Shown: positions 6,911 through 12,658 of the stretch, piece by piece
How the letters are laid out: each line of letters opens with the position of its first letter
Numbering within the stretch: position 1 is the first letter of the stretch
Source of the DNA: Sulfurovum sp.
GTDB taxonomy: Bacteria > Campylobacterota > Campylobacteria > Campylobacterales > Sulfurovaceae
Length of the DNA stretch: 12,718 nucleotides
Assembly: GCA_003978375.1 (NCBI GenBank)
Contig: QNZW01000010.1
Coordinates: 1 to 12,718 of the forward strand
Direction of reading: 5' to 3'
Position numbers and translations under genes: made by a program
Notes under the pieces: model-generated
The model's database searches: none
What the model was told of the DNA's origin: nothing
The model's input: the letters and a program-made list of their open reading frames with translations, nothing else

Positions 6911-8143
6911 TTACTGTAATTTTCCAGCCAAATATCCAGAAGCAAAACTCCATTGTAAATTATAACCACCACAAGGACCATCAATATTTATAACTTCTCC
7001 ACAAAAATAGAGTCCTTTTCGTTTTTTACTTTGCATGGTGTAAGGATCTATCTCTTTTAGGTCTATACCTCCACGGGTTATCATCGCCATTTTAAAACCA
7101 TCATGTCCATTAATCGTAAGTGGTGTCCATGCGAGTAATGTATAAAGTGTATCTCTACTGTGCCCTTTTTGTTTAGACAAACTCAATGTAGGGTCAATAT
7201 TGGCTAATTGGCATAATGCCAAAGCTACAGACTTTGGAAGTAGGGTAAGCAATACATCTATGGTATTTTGATGAGGATTTTGTTTTAATACTTTTTTAAA
7301 GTGTTGGCGTATGTGTTCTTCATTCATTCCTTTGGTCAAGTTAACCAAAACAGGCACTTCTGCATACTTAGAAAGCAGTGGCGTAATCTCTCTAGAAAAG
7401 TCCAGTACCACAGGTCCACGTATACCATCTTTTGTAAAGATTAAATCACCTTTGGCAGTATATTTTTTATATTTTTTGATATTAACACGCATTTCTACCT
7501 TTGCTATGGTATCTGCCCGACAATTAGCAACCCAAGTTTCTTTGACTTTTAGTGGCATCATTGCGGGGTAGAGGGGTATAATATTATGACCTATCTCTTT
7601 TGCCATAGTGTATCCATCTCCTTCTGCACCCAAACTAGGATAACCCATACCACCAGTCGCTACGATTATAGATTGTGCATAAAAAATATCACTTTTTGTT
7701 TTTACACCTGTTACTTTATCTTCATCATAAAGTAATTTTTCTACTTTTTGGGAACATTGCACCTCTATACCTAGATTATGCATTTCTTGTTTTAGTGCGT
7801 TTATAATAGTATTGGCATTATGGGTCACAGGAAAAACACGATACCCATCAGGGGCATGGCTTTCGACCCCAAGTTGCAAGAAAAAATCTATTAAAGCTTC
7901 GTGATCTAACGCCTCAAGTGCAGGTGTCATAAAGCGACCATCTCTACCAAAATGTGACATAAAGGTTTCATTATCTAACGTATTGGTGAGGTTGCAACGT
8001 CCTCCACCAGTGGCTTTAAGTTTGGATGCTATCATGGGAAGTTTTTCCAAAAGAAGCACACGTTTGCCATCACGTCCAGCACAAATAGCTGCCATCATCC
8101 CTGCAGCTCCAGACCCAATAACAATAAGATGATATGTTTGCAT
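6911..8143 (-). CDS. YhiN/HI0933-family FAD-dependent oxidoreductase (BaiN/RdsA family)
   Basis: A 410-aa flavoprotein. The Rossmann motif GSGAAG is at 10-15, the family signature ATGGGRCNLTN at 44-54, VATGGMGYPSLG mid-protein, and the C-terminal block CGEVINIDGPCGGYNLQWSF at 381-400, which closes the FAD site. E. coli YhiN of this family has been reported as a 23S rRNA dihydrouridine synthase (RdsA), and the clostridial relative BaiN acts on bile acids. For this genus a role in rRNA modification is the more plausible, but that is inference. An AAGAGAGAGAA purine run precedes the ATG. Eleven bases upstream ends a broken or recoded small gene on the same strand, so the two appear to form an operon. 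Its 3' end abuts the shared hairpin with the convergent amidase. Confidence 0.92.
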   Translation of the reverse strand: MQTYHLIVIGSGAAGMMAAICAGRDGKRVLLLEKLPMIASKLKATGGGRCNLTNTLDNETFMSHFGRDGRFMTPALEALDHEALIDFFLQLGVESHAPDGYRVFPVTHNANTIINALKQEMHNLGIEVQCSQKVEKLLYDEDKVTGVKTKSDIFYAQSIIVATGGMGYPSLGAEGDGYTMAKEIGHNIIPLYPAMMPLKVKETWVANCRADTIAKVEMRVNIKKYKKYTAKGDLIFTKDGIRGPVVLDFSREITPLLSKYAEVPVLVNLTKGMNEEHIRQHFKKVLKQNPHQNTIDVLLTLLPKSVALALCQLANIDPTLSLSKQKGHSRDTLYTLLAWTPLTINGHDGFKMAMITRGGIDLKEIDPYTMQSKKRKGLYFCGEVINIDGPCGGYNLQWSFASGYLAGKLQ

Positions 8144-8154
8144 TTCTCTCTCTT

Positions 8155-8309
8155 TTACTTGCGATTGCAGGATTTAGATATATCGTTTAGGATTATACCC
8201 GTTCCACAATAAATACACAGATAATCGTTACTATAGATGAGCCTTTCTAATGGATGCCTGACTATTTTTTTCCCTTCATGCTCAGGTCGAAGTTAGAAAG
8301 GTCTTTCAT
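8155..8309 (-). pseudogene. small CxxC protein gene broken by a one-base frameshift, or recoded
   Basis: On the minus strand ATG 8309 is preceded by GTGAGGTAAC. It opens a frame giving MKDLSNFDLSMKGKK, then meets TAG just after a run of seven A (8271-8265). The frame one base back continues without a stop for 37 codons, including KIVRHPLERLIYSNDYLCIY followed by CGTG, and ends with SKSCNRK at TAA 8157-8155, 11 bases before the flavoprotein. Joined, they make about 51 residues with a CIYC pair at 32-35 and Cys48. The downstream frame has no ATG, GTG or TTG after its upstream stop, so it cannot be translated alone from a usual start. Eight A would restore one frame. In-frame the site reads GGA AAA AAA TAG, so it contains the -1 slippery heptamer A AAA AAA. 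Recent mutation, an assembly error in a homopolymer and programmed slippage all remain possible. Family not recognised. Confidence 0.6.
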
Positions 8310-8310
8310 G

Positions 8311-8350
8311 TTACCTCACTAAAACTTTTCAAAAAGAAGTAGTGAGGTAA
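8311..8350 (-). promoter_or_regulatory. hairpin that buries the ribosome binding site of the small CxxC gene
   Basis: TTACCTCACTA and TAGTGAGGTAA (8311-8321 and 8340-8350) are perfect 11-bp complements around an 18-base loop, and CTTT/AAAG can pair within the loop. On minus-strand RNA the 3' arm contains GAGGT, the Shine-Dalgarno sequence for ATG 8309, so the folded form would block initiation. No T-run follows, so it is not an intrinsic terminator. Confidence 0.55.
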
Positions 8351-8369
8351 TAGGTATAAACCCCAAATT

Positions 8370-9317
8370 ATGATAAAATCATATATGATGATGCGATTTA
8401 CCAATCAATCTATGCAAGAGATTTTTCCTCTTTTGCAAGATGCCTTAAAAAAAAGCCATACAATTTACTTTGAAGTCTACAATCCTGACTTAGCCGACTA
8501 TTATGCAGGAGAAGAGATTACACTAGATAACATAGTCTATTTGTATAGAGGGTATAAAGCATGGATAGATCTTGCTTCTTTACTTCATTGTAAAATGCTC
8601 ACACCTGAAAAAAGTACATTTCCTCTGATAAAACTCTCTTTTAAGAAATTAGAGATACAAAACTCTTTTCATCGTCAAACAGAAATGCCTACAGAAGAAA
8701 AATATGGTATAAACTCTTCTTTTGCTTCTATACATAAAATGGAAGAACCCTCATTTTTTTATTACTATCTACAGGCATTAAAAAATATTCATATCGAAAA
8801 TAAAACGCGTATTTTAAATCTGGGTATCAACAAAGCAGATGAACTCGAAGTGATTAAAAAACAATTAGATATTAGAAAATATCAAAATATAGATTTTGTA
8901 GGTATAGACCATTCAAATACAGCAATATCTTATGCCAAAGCTAAATTTCCCGAAAAAAATGTTACTTTTTATGTGCACGATATTAATCACTTGGACGCAC
9001 TAAAATTAGGTCAGTTCGACGTGCTCATCAGTATAGGAACACTACAAAGTCCAAATATTCAGTTTAAACCTTTTTTTATGTCCTTGGTACAAAAATATTT
9101 AACAAAAGATGCTGCGATTATTTTAGGTTTTCCTAACTCAAGGTGGGTTGGGGGAGAGATGCTTTATGGTGCTAAAGCACCCAATTATGCCATGTCAGAG
9201 ATGTCTTTACTTTTTAACGATGTGATGTTTTGCAAAAAATATTTACAACAAAAAAAATATAGAGTCACACTTACAGGTAAATATTATATTTTTCTCACTG
9301 CTACGAAGATTCATTAG
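8370..9317 (+). CDS. SAM-dependent methyltransferase-like protein with degenerate motif I
   Basis: A 315-aa protein with two parts. Residues 1-140 are an unrecognised N-terminal region with IYFEVYNPDLADYYAG and YLYRGYKAWIDLA. Residues about 145-255 look like a class I methyltransferase fold: ILNLGINKADE at 148-158 in the place of motif I, FVGIDHS at 176-182 with the acidic residue that usually binds SAM ribose, HDI at 203-205, and FDVLISIGTLQSPNI at 216-230. The usual GxGxG loop is GINKA, so cofactor binding is doubtful. Start is uncertain: ATG 8370 is used, but ATGs at 8385, 8388 and 8391 follow and none has a good ribosome binding site (the nearest AGG is 14 bases before 8370). It is divergent from the flavoprotein operon and alone on its strand. 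Substrate unknown. Confidence 0.75.
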   Translation: MIKSYMMMRFTNQSMQEIFPLLQDALKKSHTIYFEVYNPDLADYYAGEEITLDNIVYLYRGYKAWIDLASLLHCKMLTPEKSTFPLIKLSFKKLEIQNSFHRQTEMPTEEKYGINSSFASIHKMEEPSFFYYYLQALKNIHIENKTRILNLGINKADELEVIKKQLDIRKYQNIDFVGIDHSNTAISYAKAKFPEKNVTFYVHDINHLDALKLGQFDVLISIGTLQSPNIQFKPFFMSLVQKYLTKDAAIILGFPNSRWVGGEMLYGAKAPNYAMSEMSLLFNDVMFCKKYLQQKKYRVTLTGKYYIFLTATKIH

Positions 9318-9352
9318 TCTTTATTGTATAGTTTGTGTTAATCTTTTTTATC

Positions 9353-9415
9353 TATAATCATTTTATCCGAAATAATGCAATCGCATTTTTTGGTCTACTA
9401 TTTATAAAATAAGGA
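9353..9415 (+). promoter_or_regulatory. promoter -10 and ribosome binding site for the DUF3365 gene
   Basis: TATAAT at 9353-9358 lies 62 bases before ATG 9421 and has no clear -35. AAGGA at 9411-9415 is 5 bases from the ATG. A 5-bp AATGC/GCATT hairpin with a 4-base loop, followed by T6 (9374-9391), lies between them. It could be a weak terminator for the gene upstream or a leader hairpin. Confidence 0.4.
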
Positions 9416-9420
9416 TTTTA

Positions 9421-9975
9421 ATGAAACTCAAAATACTTTTATGTTCAGCCTTCATAGCCCATAATGCCATGGCCGTAGAATCAAACACCACACAAGAGGG
9501 TGTTAAATATATTAAAATGTTAGGCAGCGCACTCAAAACAGAATTACAATCACATATGAAAAATGACCCTTCAGGACTTGAAGCATTGTCATTTTGTACA
9601 GGAAGTGCCCAAAGTATTACCCAAAAAATCAATGCAAAACTACCCAAATATGCCAAAGTACGCAGAACTGCACTCAAAGTACGCAATCATTCCAATAAAC
9701 CAGATGCTACAGATATAAAAGTAATACAGACCTATACCAAAGCTATTGCCTCTAAAACATTTCATGCTGATGATATAAAAACCATCATTGAGGGAAATAC
9801 TACACGTGTTTATAAACCATTACTTGCTCAAAAAGTATGTCTAAAATGTCATGGAAGTACACTCTCGCCACAAATTAAAAATGCACTACACAGTGCTTAT
9901 CCAAAAGATGAGGCAGTAGGGTACAAAGAGGGTGATTTGAGAGGTGTTATTGTTTCTGAGATAAAGAAACATTAA
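9421..9975 (+). CDS. periplasmic DUF3365 (Tll0287-like) c-type haem protein
   Basis: A 184-aa exported protein. A signal peptide covers about 1-18 (cleavage near NAMA-VES). The pattern FCTGSAQSI at 58-66 and RRTALKVRNHSNKPD at 81-95 is characteristic of the Tll0287-like/DUF3365 domain, and CLKCH at 140-144 is a single covalent haem site of the CxxCH type. The ending, with YKEGDLRGVIVSEI, is also typical. Such domains occur alone or as sensor modules; here there is no attached output domain, so a redox carrier or small-ligand-binding haem protein in the periplasm is the likely role. It needs the cytochrome c maturation system. The gene stands by itself, and its last 29 bases overlap the 3' end of the convergent DUF2238 gene. 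Confidence 0.85.
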   Translation: MKLKILLCSAFIAHNAMAVESNTTQEGVKYIKMLGSALKTELQSHMKNDPSGLEALSFCTGSAQSITQKINAKLPKYAKVRRTALKVRNHSNKPDATDIKVIQTYTKAIASKTFHADDIKTIIEGNTTRVYKPLLAQKVCLKCHGSTLSPQIKNALHSAYPKDEAVGYKEGDLRGVIVSEIKKH

Positions 9976-10567
9976 AATAACGTTTGAGTTGTTTGTCATG
10001 CAAACGACTCAAAGTCAACAATGCTGTGATACCACCAATAAGTGCAAACATCATATCTGACTGAGTATCCCAAACATATCCCTGTGTGCCTAAAAATGCT
10101 TCAGCATCATCACCTGTAGCTAAAGCCACCCACCATTCAACCAACTCATAAAAAGCAGAAAATCCTAATACGATACTTATTATAATATAGTCTAACCATG
10201 CTCTTGAAGCGGTAACAATATGTTTGCGTATTAAAATCTCTCTAGCTAAAATCGCTGGTTCAAACCCTTGCATAAAATGTCCAAGTTTATCATAATTGTT
10301 TCTACTTTGATGAAAAACATCCTTGATCCAATCAAAAAATGGTACTTCTGCATAGGTATAATGTCCTCCTATCATCAATATAATCATATGTATCAAGATA
10401 AGTATATACAGTAATGGCGTAAGTGGGAAGGTTTTATAGCTTATCACAATAATCACAAATCCAATGAGAGCAGGTATGACTTCTAAAAACCATGTAAATG
10501 TATCTTTGGGATTTATCCCAGACCAAATGAGTGCTATAAAAAAGATAGCCAACCATAGATATTTCAT
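9947..10567 (-). CDS. DUF2238 (YjdF-like) inner-membrane protein
   Basis: A 206-aa polytopic membrane protein with about five or six helices. Conserved polar motifs of the DUF2238 family are NNYDKLGHFMQGF at 90-102, FYELVEWW at 139-146 and WDTQSDMMFALIG at 166-178; E. coli YjdF (about 209 aa) has the same blocks. Biochemical function is unknown for the family. The conserved Asp, His and Glu in membrane-facing loops suggest an enzyme or a metal site. ATG 10567 overlaps the stop of the upstream methyltransferase gene by one base (TAATG on the minus strand), so the two are translationally coupled. Together with tetR upstream they look like a repressor-controlled set. The 3' end overlaps the convergent haem gene by 29 bases, leaving no room for a separate terminator. 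Confidence 0.88.
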   Translation of the reverse strand: MKYLWLAIFFIALIWSGINPKDTFTWFLEVIPALIGFVIIVISYKTFPLTPLLYILILIHMIILMIGGHYTYAEVPFFDWIKDVFHQSRNNYDKLGHFMQGFEPAILAREILIRKHIVTASRAWLDYIIISIVLGFSAFYELVEWWVALATGDDAEAFLGTQGYVWDTQSDMMFALIGGITALLTLSRLHDKQLKRYFNVSLSQKQ

Positions 10568-11175
10568 TATTTTACTCCTGTCATTAAAAATACACTAAAA
10601 TCTTGTTGTGGCTTAGAGATATGATTTGCCAATTCAAAATGAATATTTTTAAATCCAATTTCTTTAGCTATCTGCTCTAATGCATCTCTTTTAAATCCAT
10701 AATGATATACCCCAGTATTGTCACTATGAAAACTACCATCTTCACTATCAAGATCAGCAATGGCTATAAAACCATTGGTATCTAACATATCATAAAATTT
10801 TTGGAAGAGGGCTTTTATATCTTCTATATGATGCAACGTCATAGAAGAGATAATTCCATCAAACTTTCTATCTAAGGTTTGGGTACTTAAGTCCTTCTGT
10901 ATGATTTCTGTTTGCGAAGCAAATTCGCTCGATTTTTTTTCAAAGGCTTCTAACATAGAAGGTGAGTTATCCACTGCAACAATTTTTTGAACAAAAGGTG
11001 AAACAAAATAACTTAAAAGTCCTGTACCTGCACCAAAATCCATAATTTCCATTGTTTTAGACAAATATATATTTTTTACTATCAAATCAGCAATACCTTT
11101 GGCATTTTGTACACGTTTGGCATTCATATCCCACGATTTTGATTTATCTTCAAATAAATCTTTTTGCATATTCAT
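10567..11175 (-). CDS. class I SAM-dependent methyltransferase
   Basis: A 202-aa cytoplasmic methyltransferase of the UbiE/Methyltransf_11-like type. Motif I is IMDFGAGTGLLS at 44-55, the ribose-binding acidic residue is Asp69 in VAVDNSPSM, and the later motif FDGIISSMTLHHIEDI spans 105-120. Unlike the methyltransferase-like protein at 8370, its glycine loop is intact. GGAG is 5 bases before the ATG. The N-terminus (DLFEDKSKSWDMNAKRV) is the usual cap for small-molecule methyltransferases of this group. The substrate cannot be read from sequence. The gene lies between tetR (70-bp AT-rich gap, no terminator seen) and the DUF2238 gene (1-base overlap), so its role is probably tied to the TetR signal, perhaps modifying the inducer or a membrane compound. 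Confidence 0.88.
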   Translation of the reverse strand: MNMQKDLFEDKSKSWDMNAKRVQNAKGIADLIVKNIYLSKTMEIMDFGAGTGLLSYFVSPFVQKIVAVDNSPSMLEAFEKKSSEFASQTEIIQKDLSTQTLDRKFDGIISSMTLHHIEDIKALFQKFYDMLDTNGFIAIADLDSEDGSFHSDNTGVYHYGFKRDALEQIAKEIGFKNIHFELANHISKPQQDFSVFLMTGVK

Positions 11176-11245
11176 TTTTTCTCCATATTTTTTAATTTTA
11201 ATTTATTAATTATTTAATATTATTTAGTATTTTACATAATTAATA

Positions 11246-11899
11246 TTAAAATAAAGACTCTTGTTTTACTATTTTAATCATATCCCAAAACAAATCTACA
11301 TGTTTTTCAAACATTGAAACTACAGAAGAGGTTGATTTTTTATCTAATTTTAGTAAAGTCACCTGCATTTGATAAAAAAACAAAGGTGAAAAAAATTCAT
11401 TTGCCAATAATAAAGGATCAGAAGATTTAATCATCTCATTTTGCATCATACCAAAGAAGATTCCAGAGAGTTTTTTAACATTTTCTTGATAAAAATGTTC
11501 ATTATATATCTCACGTATACGCTCATTCCGAAATATCTCTTGCATAAGTAACCTATACAGTGCCTCATTTTGCCCGTCAAAGCTTAAAAGTTTAAAAGTA
11601 GTGGCAATACTCGACAAAAGGGCTTTTCCTTGTTTTTGAAGCTCCTGTGTATCTTTATTATCAAATAGTGTCACTATTGCTGAGGAGGTAAGATTGCTTA
11701 TAAGTGTCTCAAGTATCTCATCTTTGTTTTTAAAATGGTTATATAACGCACTTTGTTTGACTCCCATAACACCTGCTATATCCCTTACAGTTGTGGCTTT
11801 ATAGCCCTTAGTAGAGAAGAGCTTTAAGGCTACTTTGAGTATTTTTTCTTTGGTTTTGTTACCTTTAGAAGAGGGGGTTTTAACGCTCTGCTCGTTCAT
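11246..11899 (-). CDS. TetR/AcrR-family transcriptional repressor
   Basis: A 217-aa repressor. The N-terminal helix-turn-helix covers about 17-63: ATTVRDIAGVMGVKQSALYN then HFKNKDEIL is the family signature. Residues about 70-217 form the variable helical ligand-binding and dimer domain, so the inducer is unknown. The open frame reaches back to 11947, but ATG 11899 is chosen because AAGGAG at 11910-11905 sits 5 bases ahead. The longer form would start inside the operator and upstream of the transcription start implied by the promoter. The gene is very probably autorepressed, since a palindrome lies between its own -35 and -10. Likely targets are its own operon (methyltransferase and DUF2238 protein) and possibly the divergent gene at 12230. 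Confidence 0.93.
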   Translation of the reverse strand: MNEQSVKTPSSKGNKTKEKILKVALKLFSTKGYKATTVRDIAGVMGVKQSALYNHFKNKDEILETLISNLTSSAIVTLFDNKDTQELQKQGKALLSSIATTFKLLSFDGQNEALYRLLMQEIFRNERIREIYNEHFYQENVKKLSGIFFGMMQNEMIKSSDPLLLANEFFSPLFFYQMQVTLLKLDKKSTSSVVSMFEKHVDLFWDMIKIVKQESLF

Positions 11900-11918
11900 T
11901 ATGACTCCTTTAAGTGAT

Positions 11919-11947
11919 ATTATAATGAACATTTGTTCATTTGTCAA
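11919..11947 (-). promoter_or_regulatory. fully consensus sigma-70 promoter for tetR
   Basis: On the minus strand TTGACA (11947-11942), exactly 17 bp, then TATAAT (11924-11919). Both boxes are perfect matches, and predicted transcription starts near 11912, just before the AAGGAG. Such a strong promoter is exceptional in this AT-rich window, where -35 boxes are otherwise weak, and fits a promoter held down by a repressor. Confidence 0.9.
11924..11941. promoter_or_regulatory. TetR operator 1, inside the promoter spacer
   Basis: AATGAACA-tt-TGTTCATT, perfect 8-bp arms around 2 bp, centre 11932.5. It lies almost exactly between the -35 and -10 boxes, so bound repressor would exclude RNA polymerase. 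Confidence 0.88.
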
Positions 11948-11961
11948 GTATACATAATAAA

Positions 11962-11987
11962 ATTATATGAACATTTGTTCATATAAT
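11962..11987. promoter_or_regulatory. TetR operator 2
   Basis: ATTATATGAACA-tt-TGTTCATATAAT, perfect 12-bp arms, centre 11974.5, 42 bp from operator 1. The outer arms create TATAAT on both strands (11982-11987 on +, 11967-11962 on -), but neither has a good -35. Confidence 0.88.
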
Positions 11988-12009
11988 AAGAATTAGGTAA
12001 TTAATTAAG

Positions 12010-12023
12010 TGAACAAATGTTCT
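12010..12023. promoter_or_regulatory. TetR operator 3, imperfect
   Basis: TGAACA-aa-TGTTCT, arms matching over GAACA/TGTTC, centre 12016.5, 42 bp from operator 2. It is the weakest of the four by symmetry. Confidence 0.75.
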
Positions 12024-12047
12024 TTTTAATTGTGTGCATAGCTATTA

Positions 12048-12069
12048 CATATGAACAAGTGTTCATATG
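12048..12069. promoter_or_regulatory. TetR operator 4
   Basis: CATATGAACA-ag-TGTTCATATG, perfect 10-bp arms, centre 12058.5, 42 bp from operator 3 and 160 bp before the start of the 107-aa gene. The rest of the gap to that gene (12070-12229) is very AT-rich, with a CATAAT at 12193-12198 but no convincing promoter. Confidence 0.85.
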
Positions 12070-12229
12070 CTTTCTCTTTGTATATATTTATTTTTTTATC
12101 TTCTTAGACGTGTTCTTTGTAGTGTTTATTATTCTCTTAAAATAAATATTTTTTAATATAAATATTTGCATTTTTTATGCATCTTGCTTGTGCATAATTC
12201 GGCACATCACTATTCAACAAAGGAACAAT

Positions 12230-12553
12230 ATGAAAAAAATATTAACAACAGCTGGGCTATTTTTAACCATTCAACTTCAAGCAGGTAATGTAGTACCTTC
12301 TGATAAATTTTCTCACGTGTATGCTGGATTAGGTATCTATGCAGGATGTTTTTTAATAAAAGGTGTAGGCGAGGCATTACACTTTAATATGGATTATTTA
12401 AATGCTAAGACATGTGTCATTCCAGTTATTGCTGCGGGTGTAGGTAAAGAAGTTTATGATAGCCAACATACACAAACCCATACTCCAGAAATATTAGATG
12501 CAGTCTCAACTATTGCTTTACCTTTGGCCATTGGGTTTAGTATCGATTTTTAA
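12230..12553 (+). CDS. small exported protein with DKxxH motif, 107 aa
   Basis: Family not named with confidence. The start has a signal peptide (MKKILTTAGLFLTIQLQAGN), and later segments at about 33-47 and 92-104 are hydrophobic enough to sit in a membrane. Polar residues stand out: DKFSHVYAG at 25-33, GKEVYDSQH at 72-80 and Asp90 in ILDAVSTIALPLAIG. This DKxxH, KExYD, D-x-T-G-type order resembles small DUF2279- or VanZ-like proteins, and also the polar residues of the DUF2238 protein at 9947 (DKLGH, E141/E144, D171). ATG 12230 is used because AAAGGA at 12219-12224 sits 5 bases ahead; an open frame upstream to 12188 has no support. It is divergent from tetR across the operator array and is followed by a strong terminator, so it is a single-gene transcript. 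Confidence 0.8.
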   Translation: MKKILTTAGLFLTIQLQAGNVVPSDKFSHVYAGLGIYAGCFLIKGVGEALHFNMDYLNAKTCVIPVIAAGVGKEVYDSQHTQTHTPEILDAVSTIALPLAIGFSIDF

Positions 12554-12572
12554 TCCTTAAGTGTTTTTCTAC

Positions 12573-12624
12573 AATACAAAAGTCATCTTATGGAAGTACA
12601 AAAAGGGTGACTTTTGTATTTTTT
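12573..12624 (+). terminator. intrinsic terminator of the 107-aa gene
   Basis: AATACAAAAGTCA (12573-12585) and TGACTTTTGTATT (12608-12620) are perfect complements, extendable to 15 bp with one G-U pair, around an 18-base loop. Six T follow (12619-12624). This is the clearest terminator in the window. Confidence 0.85.
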
Positions 12625-12658
12625 ATAGAATTTATATTATGTTAACCAAAGCTATTTC

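Noticed and set aside
8311..8350. The 11-bp hairpin as an intrinsic terminator
   Set aside because: Neither strand has a T-run right after the stem, and it lies between divergent genes where no transcript needs to end.
11900..11947. Longer TetR reading frame starting at 11947
   Set aside because: It would start upstream of the predicted transcription start, inside the promoter and operator, while AAGGAG supports ATG 11899.
11924..12069. CRISPR-like array suggested by four evenly spaced repeats
   Set aside because: The units are 14-26-bp palindromes with an unequal match length, spacers are AT-rich and there are no cas genes. They fit repressor operators next to tetR.
12100..12116. A fifth operator at the next 42-bp step or at the TGTTC half-site at 12111
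   Set aside because: The position centred on 12100.5 shows no palindrome, and the half-site at 12111 has no matching left arm and is off phase.
12166..12195. Short inverted repeats GCAT/ATGC and ATGCA/TGCAT upstream of the 107-aa gene
   Set aside because: Four- and five-base matches are expected by chance in such AT-rich DNA and align with no clear promoter.
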